Below, piece by piece: positions 8,907-10,746 of a stretch of 10,746 bases of DNA; the stretch's first letter is position 1; the number at the start of each line of letters is the position of its first letter. Source of the DNA: Acephala macrosclerotiorum (Eukaryota > Ascomycota > Leotiomycetes > Helotiales > Mollisiaceae); contig MU119986.1 in NCBI GenBank assembly GCA_014904845.1, positions 1 to 10,746 on the forward strand. The letters are read 5' to 3'. A program made the translations under genes and the position numbers. The notes below the pieces were generated by a model that was not told where the DNA came from, did no database searches, and saw only the letters and a list, made by a program, of their open reading frames with translations.

Positions 8907-10703
8907 CGTATTTATCGTACGTTATTATTATTATCGTAATTTTTATTAAAATATATTAATATTATAAATATATCGTTTAATAAAATTTTTTAATTAAAAT
9001 ACGTCGAAATTTGAAATAAAAAAAAATCGTAACGTAAAATTTTAATAAATTAAATAATAATAAATTAAATAATAATAAATTAAATAAAATATATTAATTA
9101 ATAAAATATTAATTAAAAAATTCGAATAAATCGATTAAAGTTTTTATTAAAAATTATTAATAAATTTATAAAAATTAAATCGACGATTCGAATATATTTA
9201 TTATATTCGAAGTTTTTTATATTAAATATATAATAGTATTTATATTTATAAAAATTAAATAACAATAATAAAATTATACGAATAAATTCGATCACTTTAA
9301 TAAATAAATAAAAATATTAAAATATATATTAAAATAATAAAAAAATTAAAAAAAGATTTTTTTATTAAATATTTATAAAAATTCGATAAATATGAAATAC
9401 GAAAATATTATTTTTCTAAATATAAAATATCGTTAAAAAGTTTTATTTTTTTTCGTATTTTATTAATAATCGTAATTAATAAATACGAGTTTTTAATATT
9501 TATTTTCGATTTTATAAAAAGTATTCGAATTCGTTTAATTTAATTTTTGGGATATTTAAATAAAAACGATTCAAATTTCGATAATTTTAAAAGTTTATTT
9601 CCAAATTTTATTATTTCGAATAAAATCGTCGAGTCGAAAAATAATTAATATTTGTCGAAAGAAAATATATCGAGCGATAAAAATAAAACGTTTATCGTTA
9701 ACGATTTTTCGATTAAAAAAAAAAAAACGAAAACGATTTATTACTCGATTTATTTAAAAAAAATTATCGATTTTATTATTTTATATAAGTTTTAAAAATT
9801 CGAGAATTTATAATTTAATATATATAATTATTAAAATATTAAAAATTTAATTATATAAATATAAAATAAAATTTATTATAAGAAAAATTATCGTTCGTTT
9901 ATAAAAAATAATTTAAAGAAAATAAATTTTAATATAATAAAATATAAAACGATATTAATTAATATTTTAATAATAAATTCGTTTAAATATAATTTTAATA
10001 AAAAACGAACTAATATAAAAAATTCGTAGCGAGATTTAATTTATAATAAAATAAAATATTTTTATAAACAAAAAACAAGAAATTTATATTAATATTATAT
10101 TCGATTTTTATAATTAATTTATTATTATTAACGATTTAATAAACGATTATATAATTAAAAAATATTAAAACTTATTACGTAAATTTTTTATAGTTTTAAT
10201 TATTTTAATAATTTATTATACGATCGTCGAAAAATTAAATAAAATAAACGTTATTATTTTATTTTAAAATTAAAAAATTTAAAATCAATTTAATAAAATA
10301 ATTTTATACGAGTATATAAATTGATTAAAATAAATTTGTTTTATTTAATATTTGTTAATTTCGACGATTAAAATTAAAAAATATAAATTGAAATATTTAA
10401 TTTTATAATATAATTAGTAATTCGTTAATTCGATTAAATAATAATAATTAAATTTTCGAGATATAATATTTTATATATTTTTTTATTATATACTAAATAA
10501 AAAATTTAAATTAATTTTTAAATTTCGTATTTAAATTCGAAGTTTTTAAAAAAAAAATTTAAATAATTATAAAATTTTAAATATATTTTTAAATATAAAT
10601 TTTTTAAAAAAAACGAAAATTATACTCACTATAAAAAAAATTTATTTTAATTCATATTAAATTAAAATTACATAAATTAATAAATTAAATAAAAAATTGA
10701 AAA

Positions 10704-10706
<3 letters not shown>
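8907..10706. other. Gene-free right flank, CpG-sprinkled A/T-rich DNA
   Basis: The flank outside the element has the same base pattern as the interior. CpG is denser between about 9540 and 9760, where almost every C is in CpG (row 9661-9720: 6 of 6), a sign that this part was G/C-richer, possibly coding, before mutation. No frame is open for more than about 60 codons. The longest open stretch, on the minus strand at 9113-9295, starts with GTG and has an A/T-driven composition (Ile, Asn, Phe, Lys, Leu), so it is not called as a gene. Apart from the 15-bp tandem repeat at 9046-9090 I see nothing else. Confidence 0.6.
9046..9090. repeat. 15-bp tandem repeat, three copies
   Basis: The unit taaattaaataataa occurs exactly at 9046-9060 and 9061-9075, and with two end changes at 9076-9090. 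It is a simple A/T minisatellite in the right flank. Confidence 0.8.

Positions 10707-10746
<40 letters not shown>
10707..10746. repeat. Terminal A40 run at the window end
   Basis: Forty consecutive A end the window, preceded by A/T-rich sequence with aataaa-like words. This is by far the longest homopolymer here. It could be the 3' tail of a LINE-type (for example Tad1-like) retrotransposon read on the + strand, which would make the right flank part of that element. It could equally be a place where an assembly stopped in a homopolymer. No LINE protein motif can be read upstream, so neither view is proven. Confidence 0.6.

Noticed and set aside
9113..9295. 60-codon open frame on the minus strand
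   Set aside because: It begins with GTG, is made almost only of A/T-coded residues (Ile, Asn, Phe, Lys, Leu, Tyr), matches no family I know and lies in DNA where stops are dense in every frame. A chance gap between stops is the simpler reading.
1..10746. Mitochondrial, plastid, Plasmodium-like or bacterial-symbiont DNA as the source of the A/T richness
   Set aside because: No organelle or bacterial gene, rRNA or tRNA is present in 10.7 kb, and the CpG-retaining pattern plus transition-only LTR divergence point to RIP-type mutation of nuclear repeats. The organism itself is still an inference.

Overview
The window is extremely A+T-rich: G+C is about 15% in five rows counted by hand and lower in many others. 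It carries no intact gene that I can defend. The remaining C and G sit mostly in CpG. In the 60-base rows starting at 2641, 4981, 5401, 7081 and 9661, 18 of 20 cytosines are followed by G. Ordinary methyl-CpG decay does the reverse. CpA/CpT/CpC turned to TpA/TpT/TpC on both strands, in DNA that shows repeat structure, is what repeat-induced point mutation (RIP) leaves in filamentous ascomycetes. The most likely source is therefore an AT-rich, gene-free, transposon-filled compartment of a fungal nuclear genome. This rests on sequence character alone, and no species can be named.

The main structure is a RIP-degraded LTR retrotransposon at 2245-8901 (6,657 bp). It has two 98-bp direct repeats (2245-2342 and 8804-8901) that align without a gap at 80 of 98 positions. 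Seventeen of the 18 differences are G/A or C/T, with the mutated base shared almost equally between the copies (9 left, 8 right). The right copy keeps canonical TG...CA ends, the left copy has TA...TA, and a 5-bp duplication (aatat) flanks the pair. The 6.46-kb interior has lost its reading frames; no gag, protease, reverse transcriptase or integrase motif could be placed, so orientation and superfamily stay open. Two zones just inside the LTRs (about 2396-2480 and 8640-8803) are visibly less mutated than the rest.

The left flank (1-2239) holds A/T-only low-complexity DNA, then a cluster of diverged ~53-bp repeats (917-1573) and a second repeat pair (1473-1520 and 1667-1714). The right flank (8907-10746) holds a 15-bp tandem repeat and ends in 40 consecutive A. 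The flanks look as heavily mutated as the element, so it probably sits in older repeat DNA. The final poly(A) run could be a LINE tail or simply a contig edge.

No protein-coding gene, tRNA, rRNA, CRISPR array or bacterial signal was found. The window describes genome defence against a transposon rather than a set of cooperating genes.
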